A stretch of 64,000 nt of DNA from the NCBI GenBank assembly GCA_037176885.1, contig JAWWNJ010000160.1, positions 466,998 through 530,997 on the forward strand, in the 5' to 3' direction. This DNA comes from Favolaschia claudopus. Lineage: Eukaryota > Basidiomycota > Agaricomycetes > Agaricales > Mycenaceae. The notes under the pieces were generated by a model, which worked only from the letters and a program-made list of their open reading frames with translations, searched no databases and was not told the DNA's origin. The first letter of the stretch is position 1. Each line of letters starts with the position of its first letter. Positions 31,749 to 42,033 of this stretch are shown here, in pieces. The translations under genes were made by a program, and so were the position numbers.

Positions 31749-33287
31749 CTAGTACAAGTCGAGGAGTTGGCGGCATTCAGCAGGACCAGGTCCACGCGGC
31801 CGGGTGGGAGGACCATTCCCACCCTTGACCTTCAATCCTGCCTCCTCATGCGTGACCCAAGTCGCGGGATCGTCTGCGACCAAGAAGTATGGGTACTTAG
31901 CTTCCGGATTACGCTCCCATGCATATTGCACTTTTTCTTCGAATATGGGGCATGTACGGTCTCCAGCTCCATGGCCGTGATACTCCCTCTTTGCGGCTTT
32001 GCAGTTGGCGCACGCCAACTGGTCGTCCGAAACCGTGCATGTCTCTGTTCGATGATTAGCCGCACATCGCGCACACACCTCAACCGGCGATTTGCACGTC
32101 GCGGCGAGATGATCCTGCCCAATTGCTTGACACTTGAGGCACCGCTTTGGTTCTGGTAACATTTTTTCGCCCCGCACTTTACTACCTTCCATCCAGGCTC
32201 CATCCATGAACCGATTGGCTGCGGTGCGGTCCCGGAAGCCGCAAACCACATGAGCAACTTGTTGGCCTTCCTTTCGGCGCTGGGGTGCCTTGATCCAGGC
32301 AGCTTTAACAAGCGAGCCCCGCGGAAGGTTGTTGTCATCTTCGAGTATTTGAAGCGCTCCCGGGCCCTGTGGCTGGAAGGAAACCGGGACGTAGCGCACT
32401 AAAACATTAGCCAGTCTTTCTTTGTAAACAGACGTGCCTCCCAACGCCTCAAGAAAGGCGTTGATATTGGCTTTAACCCAGTTGACGGCTTCACTGCTGT
32501 TCATGTGAAGGAGGACTGCGTCGGCGCGTATTTTTGAAGCACCCAGAAAGCGGGAACCTTGCGGGGGGGCGTCCACATTATCCTGTCTCATCAGTACAAT
32601 CGCTTGTTTGGCTTTCTCAACCAGTTCTTTTTCCGAAAGACCACTCATCCATTGCTGGATGTGTGGTGCCTTTTCGATGAGTAACTGCCGCGTACGTGCC
32701 TCTGCTCCCGCAAGCGCCATAGCATGCTCATGTGGAAGTTGTCGCGTCACCGCAGCGGCGTAAGAGCGTGGAGCAGCAGCAGCAGCAGCCGTTGTGGTAG
32801 ATTGTTGTGCTGTCGGGGTGCCGGCTTCAACATTGCGCTGAACTAAGTTTTTGAGATCGTCGTCTAGACGCGCCGCAGTTGTTGCAATGTCGGCGGCCTG
32901 CTCGTCAACGGTGCGTGTAAGCTGCACGGCCGCTGAGCGGAGGTCCTCCGCCATGCTTTTATGCTGCTCATATAGGTCATCATCGTGCTCGTGTGCTTTC
33001 ACGGCGCTCAGCACCAAGTTAACTTTGTTGGCAATCTCGTCGAGTACATAGTCTGTGCGTCTGTCTTCTAGCACCACGGCCACAGCGCGTAATGAGTCCG
33101 CCGCCACCGTCGCGCCCGTCGGTAGAAAGGCAGCAATGCGAAGAATTACAGCAGAGAGTGCAGCGAAGGTGGACGTACATGAATCCTCCCCCAAATATCC
33201 CTTAGCTATAAAGTGCTTGCGAACATCCGTGACTGTCCATTCCGACCAGTCAGTTCCACTAGTCCCAAGGCTGAGAGCCCTAGCCAC
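31749..33287 (-). CDS. LINE ORF1 / gag-like protein with zinc knuckles (512+ aa)
   Basis: A long intact frame. The N-terminal half is helical and Ala-rich, with likely coiled coil (VQLTRTVDEQAADIATTAAR, then LDDDLKNLVQRN), an Ala/Thr linker, then an RRM-like segment (LHMNSSEAVNWVKANINAFL). At residues 383-446 it has three cysteine/histidine clusters, CLKCQAIGQDHLAATC, CARCAANHRTETC and CANCKAAKREYHGHGAGDRTC, typical of ORF1 in CR1/Tad-like non-LTR retrotransposons, where they bind RNA. The frame lacks an ATG. A better start is the ATG at 33427 (MSTTSSKSTTTNGRSTPQRS), in a frame that needs a one-step shift near 33310 to join. The protein ends PGPAECRQLLDLY. No ORF2 follows, so the copy is not autonomous. 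Confidence 0.8.
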   Translation of the reverse strand: MARALSLGTSGTDWSEWTVTDVRKHFIAKGYLGEDSCTSTFAALSAVILRIAAFLPTGATVAADSLRAVAVVLEDRRTDYVLDEIANKVNLVLSAVKAHEHDDDLYEQHKSMAEDLRSAAVQLTRTVDEQAADIATTAARLDDDLKNLVQRNVEAGTPTAQQSTTTAAAAAAPRSYAAAVTRQLPHEHAMALAGAEARTRQLLIEKAPHIQQWMSGLSEKELVEKAKQAIVLMRQDNVDAPPQGSRFLGASKIRADAVLLHMNSSEAVNWVKANINAFLEALGGTSVYKERLANVLVRYVPVSFQPQGPGALQILEDDNNLPRGSLVKAAWIKAPQRRKEGQQVAHVVCGFRDRTAANRFMDGAWMEGSKVRGEKMLPEPKRCLKCQAIGQDHLAATCKSPVEVCARCAANHRTETCTVSDDQLACANCKAAKREYHGHGAGDRTCPIFEEKVQYAWERNPEAKYPYFLVADDPATWVTHEEAGLKVKGGNGPPTRPRGPGPAECRQLLDLY

Positions 33288-34583
33288 ATCTTGGCTGCGT
33301 CGACGGCGCTCCGCGTCGTCCGTGTTTGACTTTGTTGTTGCGACAGCGTTTGCTGCGATTCCGACATGCTTCTTTGCGGCGTACTGCGGCCGTTTGTGGT
33401 AGTACTCTTACTGCTCGTAGTAGACATATTGTATACGATGTAAGGAAGAAAGCTAAGGATCTCGGAACTGTATTGATCTTCCAGAATCATCCTCCTTGCT
33501 ACATGTCGTCTGATTCCTTCCTTCCTTGCGGACTCTGCATACATGTGTCCCTCATATCACCTCTGTATTACACCGGGTGTATGTTTCCTTATACTGCACC
33601 ACAACACCGGACTTTACCCATCCAGGTATTGTCACCACACCGGACGATATTCATTCGCTGTGGTATTGTCATCCCACCGGACTGTACTTTCGTATCGTCA
33701 TCCCCTGGTCGTCCTCTATTCTCCCATGATATGACTTCCATTACTCGACTTCATTCTATCCGTGTTGTCGCCTCTGCAGTCTGCCTTGTTACTGTTCATT
33801 ACTGTCTCCACTGCACCACCGTCTAGTCTCTCCCTAAGGATCGACTATTATCCTTGTTGACTGCACTGTCACCTGCTGTCCTCATTGTATTGTCTTATCG
33901 ACCTTCCTCAGCCTTGGTTTAGCGCACCATTGCCTCAGTCCTCGTTGCTCCTTGCTATCCTGCATTGTATCTACATCCGCAACCTCTGACTGATCATCAT
34001 TGGTTCCATATCCTTTGTCCCTTGGCTGATCCCCATTTGACTATTGGATTCCTTATATCGTCAACTCGCCCTTATCCTCCTTGACGATCTCATGCACCTT
34101 GCTTTCATTATCACCGTAGGATTGATTCCTTTCTTTATCATTGCTGGATTGACTCCTTATCTTACATCTATCATTATATCAGATCTGCTCCGTTTCCATT
34201 ACATATCTGATCTTATAGACAGTAGCTGTAGATTAGATACAGATCTTCTCTTCTTGGTCTTGACCACCATGTACTCTTTCTCTAGTGGCCTCTTTGGGTC
34301 CCCGGCGCAAACGAAACGGAAACGATTGGGGCCTTAGAGTCAAATTTTCCATCTCGCCCAGTTTTTATTCTGAGCTCAATTCCTCTTGCCAAAATGTAGC
34401 TACCATGAAATGGAGCATTTATGCAAGAGGATTAAAGAATCAGATTTTTCCCTGATGAGATCAATGGGCCATCAATTTTTGTACAAAAGTAGCGGTGACT
34501 AAGTGAGCGGCACCATATATGACGGCGGGAGTCGAGCCTAGACCTTTTGGCCGAATATAAAATTTTGGTTCTTGGGGGATTTG

Positions 34584-35001
34584 AGGCCCCCGGTCACTAC
34601 CTATTAACTCGGTCCGCATTTCAGCCCAGAATTTCGTTGATTTACTCTACGTCTCCTTTACTCTATTTCGGAGCAAGATTTGGGGTAAAATTCCGATTTT
34701 TCCGCGGTTTGATGCACATTTTCGCACTTAGGTGGCATTTCTGACTTTCCCCCAGCTTGAGCGGGCATGAGCGTTGGTTTCACACCCAAAATGCCCTGTA
34801 AAAGGACTACGAATTAACTTTGGAGCCTCGTCAAAATGTGATTACCCCACCAAAATTTCTTCTCCCGGAGAAGTTTTACTCTATCTTGGACCAAGCCAGA
34901 TTCCGCCTGTTTTACTCTAAATCGCGGACCGAGAAACAGGGTTTTTGGGACGTTGATTTACTCTAAACCGGACCGCCATTATAGGTAGTGACCGGGGGCC
35001 T
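34584..35001. mobile_element. hAT-type MITE, AGGCCCCCGG family, 418 bp
   Basis: Ends AGGCCCCCGGTCACTACCTA are inverted at the two sides, with an 8 bp target duplication GGGATTTG at 34576-34583 and 35002-35009, as expected for hAT. The interior repeats TTTACTCTA(A/T) several times. Mirror copy at 39953-40370. Confidence 0.9.
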
Positions 35002-35010
35002 GGGATTTGA

Positions 35011-35036
35011 TTGGGGGAGCTTGCTCCCCCCTTTTG
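35011..35036. repeat. GGGGGAGC palindrome copy
   Basis: TTGGGGGAGCTTGCTCCCCC, directly beside the target duplication of the hAT-type MITE. Its mirror is at 39918-39943. Confidence 0.6.
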
Positions 35037-35279
35037 TCTGAGGTTCCCGAAAAGTGGATGGCTGTGCAATGTGCCTACTCTCCCACGGGTACGCCATCAG
35101 CTGTGATCTCCCACGGGTACGCCATCAATACGTGATGTTAAACAGAGCCTTAGAGACAAGTGGCCTACTGTACAGCGGCGCAATCAGGGGAAAGTGCAAT
35201 AAAGAAATACTCTCAGCCAAGGGCTCGCATCAATAGGAAATTACTCCCGACTTTCGCAGAAACCACAAAGGCAGGAATA

Positions 35280-35823
35280 TGGTTGCGGCCAAAACTTCAT
35301 GACCAGTCCCAATTTTGCTCAAAATCCTTCGGGATTCGAGATTTAGCAGGAACTAGGGTATGGTTTATAGGTGAAATTTTTGTTTCAGAGGAATCGTAGG
35401 TACTCCCAACTTAGGGTTACAAAACACGAAATTTGAACAGCGAAAAACCAAAATTGTGTGTACTAAACTCGCGAGTTTGAGGCAGGTAATCAAGTCTTTC
35501 TCTGCCATTCTGCCTCTGCAACCCCGGACTCCTTCTTCCGGACCCCACAATGAAAGTGAAATATCCTCAAGAAATCGGCAATTGGCCAGGCGACATTGAT
35601 GCTGTTGCACAGCCACCGGTCCAAGTGATCCGCAATCAAAAGCGCGAAATTGCCGTGCAAAACACGGAAAACCGATTTTTCGAAGTTTTGCTCCAGTACG
35701 TTTGTAGATTACCTTCTTGCAATGCTATTTACACAATCCCAGGATGTCTCAATGAAAACTGACGTGACAGTATCAATTACCAAATTGGGACTGCGACTTG
35801 TCACGAAGTTCGGTCCGCAACCA
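35280..35823. mobile_element. TGGTTGCGG-family TIR element, full copy 2 (544 bp)
   Basis: Inverted ends as in the 15.5 kb copy, with TA at 35278-35279 and 35824-35825. The inner edge of the left inverted-duplication arm (35444) falls inside it, so the element was already there when the duplication formed. Confidence 0.85.
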
Positions 35824-35829
35824 TACCAT

Positions 35830-36240
35830 CAACTTCAGTTCACACCCATCAATTCCATTCCCCCCCAAAAAAAATCAGAACCATTAGCCTGGGCAGCAGT
35901 CAAAATTGCACAAATTCCTGAATTCAGCTCTATGGTAGCAGGTTTTACCGGGACTTCGGCACTAAGACAAGAAGTATGGCTTGAGTTGTGTATGTAAGGC
36001 TGATTTAACGAAACTTTGCCTCTCACAAGATCATTTCTGTTCAGGCTGGACGGAATTAGCGCAAGCTCCCCCTTTTCTGTAAGCCGGGCACCGGCATTAC
36101 AATACATAGTTAACTTAATGATGACATCACTGGATGGAAGTGTTTGGTTGTGTTTAGCCGTTTCGCCTTAAGTTACGTGGCAACAACGTGGCAAAAGACA
36201 TCCAAGCACTATAGTATTAGTAATTTACATGCTCTAGTAA
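35830..36240. other. No gene seen
   Basis: Part of the spacer of the inverted duplication. Short frames without domains. Confidence 0.3.
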
Positions 36241-36244
36241 TTTA

Positions 36245-36696
36245 TGGTGCGCTCGGCCTAAACACCACCAAACAAGAACGAAATTTATTTCACCTGATCA
36301 AAACCTTCCCACGACTGATCCTCTGGCCAAAACACTCCGATTAGATAGTAGTACAATCCCTCAAGAGGGATTCTTCATCCGCTCAAAACTCACAATAAAT
36401 ACTTTTTCCGCGGGGCCGATTTGAGACATCAGTGATGCAATCAATCGATCAGTCATGTGAGCTTACGGAACATGCCTAATTTAGGTCACCACTGATCTAC
36501 TCCCTCATTTTATATGCTCTCAGAGACCTCTGTGACCTCGCTGCTACACCAATTGAGGTTTCCTGGTATGTTTTGGCCCCAATTGTGCAGCAAACAATAC
36601 AATTTAAATTTAAATTTTTTCCTTCGGTCGATTTGAGACATCAATGATCCCATCAATGATGGGACCTATTTGGTGCTGTTTAGGCCGAGCGCACCA
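36245..36696. mobile_element. TA-flanked TIR element, TGGTGCGCTCGG family, 452 bp
   Basis: Inverted ends TGGTGCGCTCGGCCTAAACA, with TA at 36243-36244 and 36697-36698. The interior holds two copies of GATTTGAGACATCA(G/A)TGAT. The sequence CATGCTCTA(G/C)TA occurs just outside both ends, so the local duplication may be longer than TA. Confidence 0.8.
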
Positions 36697-36918
36697 TACA
36701 TGCTCTACTATATCACAGCCGCGGTTTCTCAGTTTATCGACCCAATAAGTTAGGTCGAGTATGCTAAGATTCTTCATAGATTTCACGGGCCCATAAACGG
36801 ATTCATTTGCGTAACATTTATGGACCCTCGAAATCTGTCGATAAATCTTTCACTAAACCTTAAAAATTTTGATGTTTGCCATTATGTATTTTCAGGAATT
36901 GCAGTAAGATCGCTCACC

Positions 36919-37263
36919 TCTAGTCTCGTAAACCAGACTTTCCCGGGCGATGAGAAGACAATCGTTCTCAAGGACCTAAAGAAAGTCTGGGCCTTGATGG
37001 GGGGTATGTCAGTGAAGCGTCCGTGGGAGTGATGAGCATGATGCGAGGGCTGATGGGACTGACGGCCCGCAAAATTGTATGTTTCTTGCGTTGACATGGC
37101 GTAGTAGGAAAAGTGCAGAGTCTCAACAAGAGCTCTTAGGCAGTATAATGCTTAATTTTGGGGAATAATTGGCATCCGCTGCGTGAATCTGGGTATGGAG
37201 TGCCCGCGGCCATCAGGATTCGGCATGGCTGAAATCACTCCCACGGACGCTTCACTGACATAC
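36919..37263. mobile_element. TAGTCTCGT hAT-like element remnant
   Basis: Begins TAGTCTCGTAAACCAGACTT and reaches GTATGTCAGTGAAGCGTCCG at 37003. The inverse of that block appears at 37231-37262, so part of a long TIR is present. The right end is replaced by half of a GCCGAAA-type MITE (37272-37330). Confidence 0.55.
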
Positions 37264-37803
37264 TTACCCACATTCCGCCGCTGATGTGACATACGAATAA
37301 GGCAATTTTGATCGCGCAACATTTTCGGCCAACAGTTCGGCAAAGTTTGGCATAAGGTTGGGATCGACACACTACACCTTCTAAGCGAGCTTCTGAGCGG
37401 ACTGAGTACTTTGGACGTCCAGAGTAGTTCGATAAATCAAGACGTTGATTCCGCGAAACTTGTCAGTAGGTGACTTGAAGGAGGTCAATACCATTCTTTC
37501 CTTATTTTGCGAAGGGGACCTAATCTCAAGAAAATTGGGGCGCAGTTCTCCAGCTCTTCCACATGTACTTCGTTGTATCTTCAGCACACCTATTTCCTCT
37601 TTAGCACACATAAGATTTAACATACCTACGACGAAAAAGGAAAGTGGCAAAAGAAAGAATTGAACACACGACCTTCCTACAACATCAACAGCTCCCTGTT
37701 AGAAATGGCAAACCCATATATGTACCACCAAGGAATATAAGCCTGTGGTATTCTTTGCCCTACATGGCGCCAGCTCTTGAACACTATGTGGGCTGGTCTG
37801 ATC

Positions 37804-37957
37804 GCCGAAATTTGTGCCGCGATCAAAATTCCCTTATTCGGATGTCACATCAGCGGCGGAATGTCAAGACTCAAGAGTGCACTGACATACCACTCCTGAC
37901 ATTCCGCCGCAACGTGCCAACCGAATAAGGGAATTTGATGGCGGCAAAATATTCGGC
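37804..37957. mobile_element. MITE, GCCGAAAT...CCCTTATTCGG family, 154 bp
   Basis: About 40 bp imperfect inverted ends (GCCGAA, then GATCAAAATTCCCTTATTCGG against its inverse), with GATC on both sides. It has inner inverted CATTCCGCCGC blocks. A half copy at 37272-37330 carries the same left arm. Confidence 0.6.
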
Positions 37958-37959
37958 GA

Positions 37960-38998
37960 TCAAATGCTTTTGACTGTAGATCAATGTGAGCTGCTGGGGG
38001 TCTTGGGGGCGTAATGTCGTGCTAAAAAAAAGGGGTCAGCCAGTTGCTGTGTAGTATAGAGGTTTGAAGGCAGAGGCAGGCATTGATTTGCTGAGGTTAT
38101 GAGTTCAATTCTTTCTCTTTGCATTTTTTTGCTTCCGTTATATTATGACTGCCGAAGGCCCAAAAAGTCATTGGTTAGGTGGTTAGGGTTGCTCCCAATT
38201 TTATGACTGGAACGGTTTGCGGAAATTGCGTATGGGTCTTAACATAGTCTATGCATATGCAATTTAGAACTTGCCAATCGTAAAGAAGAAAGCGGCAGAC
38301 CTCGCATTCTTGATCCTGTTTCATTCGAGTCGCCAACGTCAACAAAAAGAAAACGCAGAGATTCCTGGCTGAAACCCTAGGTGACGATTACCGAATTGGA
38401 GCATACACAATCAAGAGATCAATTACCGCAATGAACTGATCAAATTGTTCTGTGGAACAAATGCCATTGGTAGTCAGCCTTTTGAGTAACGTGCGTCTAT
38501 TGAAAGACAATTTGAATTATCCAGAACCAAATTTCTTTACAGTCCTGAAAGCCTTCTGGACGTAAGTAGTTGCAGATTTGCTCAGTGAGTGAGTGTGCCG
38601 CCGAAAGCCCTCCCTTGTGGCCTGCCGCAAAGCCGCTGAATATGTTCTCATCTCCATCGATAACACAAAGCATCACTGGCGGCGGAACATGAGATTGAGA
38701 AGAAGGCCTTTTTTATTCAAGTCAGCGCTTCCAAATGTGGAGCATGGACGGATAGAGACCAGTCAAGTGTGACTGACCCGAGTCCAACCAACTGCTGGAG
38801 TGCTGCAACTTGTGACTTCAGTGCCACGTTTTCTTGTATCGCTGCCTTCGATAGATCTGTGGAAAGCTTCAGTCCATGACACATATGGGTCAAAGCATTG
38901 GTGTACTGGAGACAGTTCTCAAAATATTCTCCCTGTAGACATCCAGGTTAAGGCTCCTTTAGCAGCTCAAAGCAGTGCGCCCACCAAGCGGCTTGATA
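37960..38998. other. No gene seen
   Basis: Short frames only, in the spacer of the inverted duplication. I see no paired ends apart from the elements listed on either side. Confidence 0.3.
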
Positions 38999-39406
38999 CT
39001 ATTGTGCCCATCAGGTCTGGATTTGCACACTAACTCTGGATTTCTTGCATTTCCCGCTCCCCCGTCCATCGTTTGGCCCCGGGATCATCCGGATATTACT
39101 CCTCCATTGCTTTCCTGCTGTAGTCCCACAGCACAAGAGCTATAAAGGAGGGGAAGCACTCGCAAAACGATTACCGGGTTGGCGAGTATTTTGATCTCAC
39201 TGATCACGACATCAATTTACCCTGATGAATCGGTACTCCATCCTCAACACATTCCTCTTCATATATCCCTATATAAATCGGTAGAACTATAGATTAGAAG
39301 TATAGGAACTCGTCCCAAAAAATCCGGAGGACAACGGGTCAAGGAGGAAGCAGGAATAATGAAAATCCAGAGTCAGTGTGCAAATCCAGACCCGATGGGC
39401 ACAATA
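38999..39406. mobile_element. CTATTGTGCCC-family TIR element, copy 2 (about 408 bp)
   Basis: The left end CTATTGTGCCCATCAGGTCT follows a TA. The right end is its inverse but the last bases are eroded. Internal sequence (TTACCGGGTTGGCGAGTA, CGGTACTCC) matches the 4743-5294 element in reverse. Confidence 0.65.
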
Positions 39407-39509
39407 CACAGCGGTGTTTCCGAAATTTATGTGGCCGATAAGTTAGCTCGAGAACGCTAAGATTCTCCGTAGATTTCAGCGGGCTGGAAACGGATGATTA
39501 TCTGCATTA

Positions 39510-41432
39510 TTCGCTGTTCAAATTTCGTGTTTTGTAACCCTAAGTTGGGAGTACCTACGATTCCTCTGAAACAAAAATTTCACCTATAAACCATACCCTA
39601 GTTCCTGCTAAATCTCGAATCCCGAAGGATTTTGAGCAAAATTGGGACTGGTCATGAAGTTTTGGCCGCAACCATATTCCTGCCTTTGTGGTTTCTGCGA
39701 AAGTCGGGAGTAATTTCCTATTGATGCGAGCCCTTGGCTGAGAGTATTTCTTTATTGCACTTTCCCCTGATTGCGCCGCTGTACAGTAGGCCACTTGTCT
39801 CTAAGGCTCTGTTTAACATCACGTATTGATGGCGTACCCGTGGGAGATCACAGCTGATGGCGTACCCGTGGGAGAGTAGGCACATTGCACAGCCATCCAC
39901 TTTTCGGGAACCTCAGACAAAAGGGGGGAGCAAGCTCCCCCAATCAAATCCCAGGCCCCCGGTCACTACCTATAATGGCGGTCCGGTTTAGAGTAAATCA
40001 ACGTCCCAAAAACCCTGTTTCTCGGTCCGCGATTTAGAGTAAAACAGGCGGAATCTGGCTTGGTCCAAGATAGAGTAAAACTTCTCCGGGAGAAGAAATT
40101 TTGGTGGGGTAATCACATTTTGACGAGGCTCCAAAGTTAATTCGTAGTCCTTTTACAGGGCATTTTGGGTGTGAAACCAACGCTCATGCCCGCTCAAGCT
40201 GGGGGAAAGTCAGAAATGCCACCTAAGTGCGAAAATGTGCATCAAACCGCGGAAAAATCGGAATTTTACCCCAAATCTTGCTCCGAAATAGAGTAAAGGA
40301 GACGTAGAGTAAATCAACGAAATTCTGGGCTGAAATGCGGACCGAGTTAATAGGTAGTGACCGGGGGCCTCAAATCCCCCAAGAACCAAAATTTTATATT
40401 CGGCCAAAAGGTCTAGGCTCGACTCCCGCCGTCATATATGGTGCCGCTCACTTAGTCACCGCTACTTTTGTACAAAAATTGATGGCCCATTGATCTCATC
40501 AGGGAAAAATCTGATTCTTTAATCCTCTTGCATAAATGCTCCATTTCATGGTAGCTACATTTTGGCAAGAGGAATTGAGCTCAGAATAAAAACTGGGCGA
40601 GATGGAAAATTTGACTCTAAGGCCCCAATCGTTTCCGTTTCGTTTGCGCCGGGGACCCAAAGAGGCCACTAGAGAAAGAGTACATGGTGGTCAAGACCAA
40701 GAAGAGAAGATCTGTATCTAATCTACAGCTACTGTCTATAAGATCAGATATGTAATGGAAACGGAGCAGATCTGATATAATGATAGATGTAAGATAAGGA
40801 GTCAATCCAGCAATGATAAAGAAAGGAATCAATCCTACGGTGATAATGAAAGCAAGGTGCATGAGATCGTCAAGGAGGATAAGGGCGAGTTGACGATATA
40901 AGGAATCCAATAGTCAAATGGGGATCAGCCAAGGGACAAAGGATATGGAACCAATGATGATCAGTCAGAGGTTGCGGATGTAGATACAATGCAGGATAGC
41001 AAGGAGCAACGAGGACTGAGGCAATGGTGCGCTAAACCAAGGCTGAGGAAGGTCGATAAGACAATACAATGAGGACAGCAGGTGACAGTGCAGTCAACAA
41101 GGATAATAGTCGATCCTTAGGGAGAGACTAGACGGTGGTGCAGTGGAGACAGTAATGAACAGTAACAAGGCAGACTGCAGAGGCGACAACACGGATAGAA
41201 TGAAGTCGAGTAATGGAAGTCATATCATGGGAGAATAGAGGACGACCAGGGGATGACGATACGAAAGTACAGTCCGGTGGGATGACAATACCACAGCGAA
41301 TGAATATCGTCCGGTGTGGTGACAATACCTGGATGGGTAAAGTCCGGTGTTGTGGTGCAGTATAAGGAAACATACACCCGGTGTAATACAGAGGTGATAT
41401 GAGGGACACATGTATGCAGAGTCCGCAAGGAA
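39510..41432. repeat. Right arm of the 1.92 kb inverted duplication
   Basis: Colinear inverse of 33522-35444, apparently identical at the protein-translation level in all mirrored short frames. At its inner edge the TGGTTGCGG element is cut after GAACAGCGAA, and the rest of that element is absent here. At its outer edge the sequence changes to TTGAATC-rich repeats (41440-41500). Confidence 0.9.
39953..40370. mobile_element. hAT-type MITE, mirror copy in right arm
   Basis: Exact mirror of 34584-35001, with its 8 bp duplication (CAAATCCC on this strand) at 39945-39952 and 40371-40378. Present in both arms, so it inserted before the inverted duplication. Confidence 0.9.
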
Positions 41433-41439
41433 TTCATTT

Positions 41440-41700
41440 GAATTTTTTGAATCGTTACTTGAATCGCTGCTTGAAAGTTGAATCGCTGTTGAATCACCTG
41501 CCAGTGGTTTGTGACTTCCCTATCTTGCCTCAGGCGTGGTGATTCACTCCCATTCTGGGCCTTCATTTCATCGAGCACTCAAATCCTCAGTGAATTGCCT
41601 TGAATTGATATTTGGTTCAGCTATGCAGATTTATAGTGTACTTAGATATCAGGGTAAGTACAAAAATAAATAAATTGGATATTAGAGATAAAAACACAGA
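41440..41700. other. Short-repeat flank, no gene
   Basis: TTGAATCG(C/T)T(A/G)-type units recur at 41447-41505. No coding sequence is supported. Confidence 0.4.
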
Positions 41701-41725
41701 ATGATTTGCACCCCGATACAGCTGA

Positions 41726-42030
41726 GATGAGTATGCAAAACGGGGTCCACCATATGTTGATAAAACACCAGGGAGTGGACAACCCTTTTCGGCGAGAATC
41801 TTGCCCACTATCAGGCCGCCGCGTTAGGTTACGTCTCAGCCAAGCCGTTTTTGCACTCACTCTTTAACAAAACAAGCTCATGTTTTGGGTAGAATGGAGT
41901 ACACAAAAGGCTCGGCCGATACATAATCAAATGCGGCAGCCTGATTGTGGGCAAGATTTGCACCAAAAAGGGTCGTCCACTCCCTGTCCTTTTATTCAAC
42001 GTATGGTGAACCCCGTTTTGCATACTCATC
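41726..42030. mobile_element. MITE, GATGAGTATGCAAAACGGGG family
   Basis: Inverted ends GATGAGTATGCAAAACGGGG, then CCACCATA(T/C)GTTGA-like and GGGAGTGGAC(A/G)ACC blocks on both sides, about 80 bp in all with mismatches. Inserted between the two parts of the left TIR of the outer element. Confidence 0.7.
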
Positions 42031-42033
42031 TTA

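Larger units (their letters stand above)
30537..33520 (-). mobile_element. LINE-type retrotransposon copy A
   Basis: From 30537 the sequence matches the end of the window (62409-64000) nearly base for base to about 32117, including the internal MITE. On the minus strand it carries an ORF1-like gene (31749-33427). Downstream (31320-31745) the frame is confused, and no reverse transcriptase or endonuclease motif is visible, so ORF2 is missing. The lower end also contains a piece of a TAGTCTCGT hAT-type repeat (30590-30697). The 5' side stops at the inverted duplication starting at 33522. Confidence 0.7.
33522..35444. repeat. Left arm of a 1.92 kb inverted duplication
   Basis: Every position I checked pairs with the right arm as x + y = 74954 (right arm 39510-41432), with no indel. 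The short frames read out identically from both arms, including a 97-codon frame at 34044-34337 and its mirror. The arm contains a hAT-type MITE (34584-35001), one GGGGGAGC palindrome, and the first 165 bp of a TGGTTGCGG element. The rest is unrecognised non-coding sequence. The outer edge abuts LINE copy A. Confidence 0.9.

Noticed and set aside
34044..34337. 97-codon frame with hydrophobic segments, mirrored at 40617-40910
   Set aside because: It is identical in both arms of the inverted duplication and has no family match or start context; probably a chance frame in a repeat.
33522..41432. Reading the 1.92 kb arms as TIRs of one 7.9 kb DNA transposon
   Set aside because: No target duplication at the outer edges, no transposase in the spacer, and the inner edge of one arm cuts another element.
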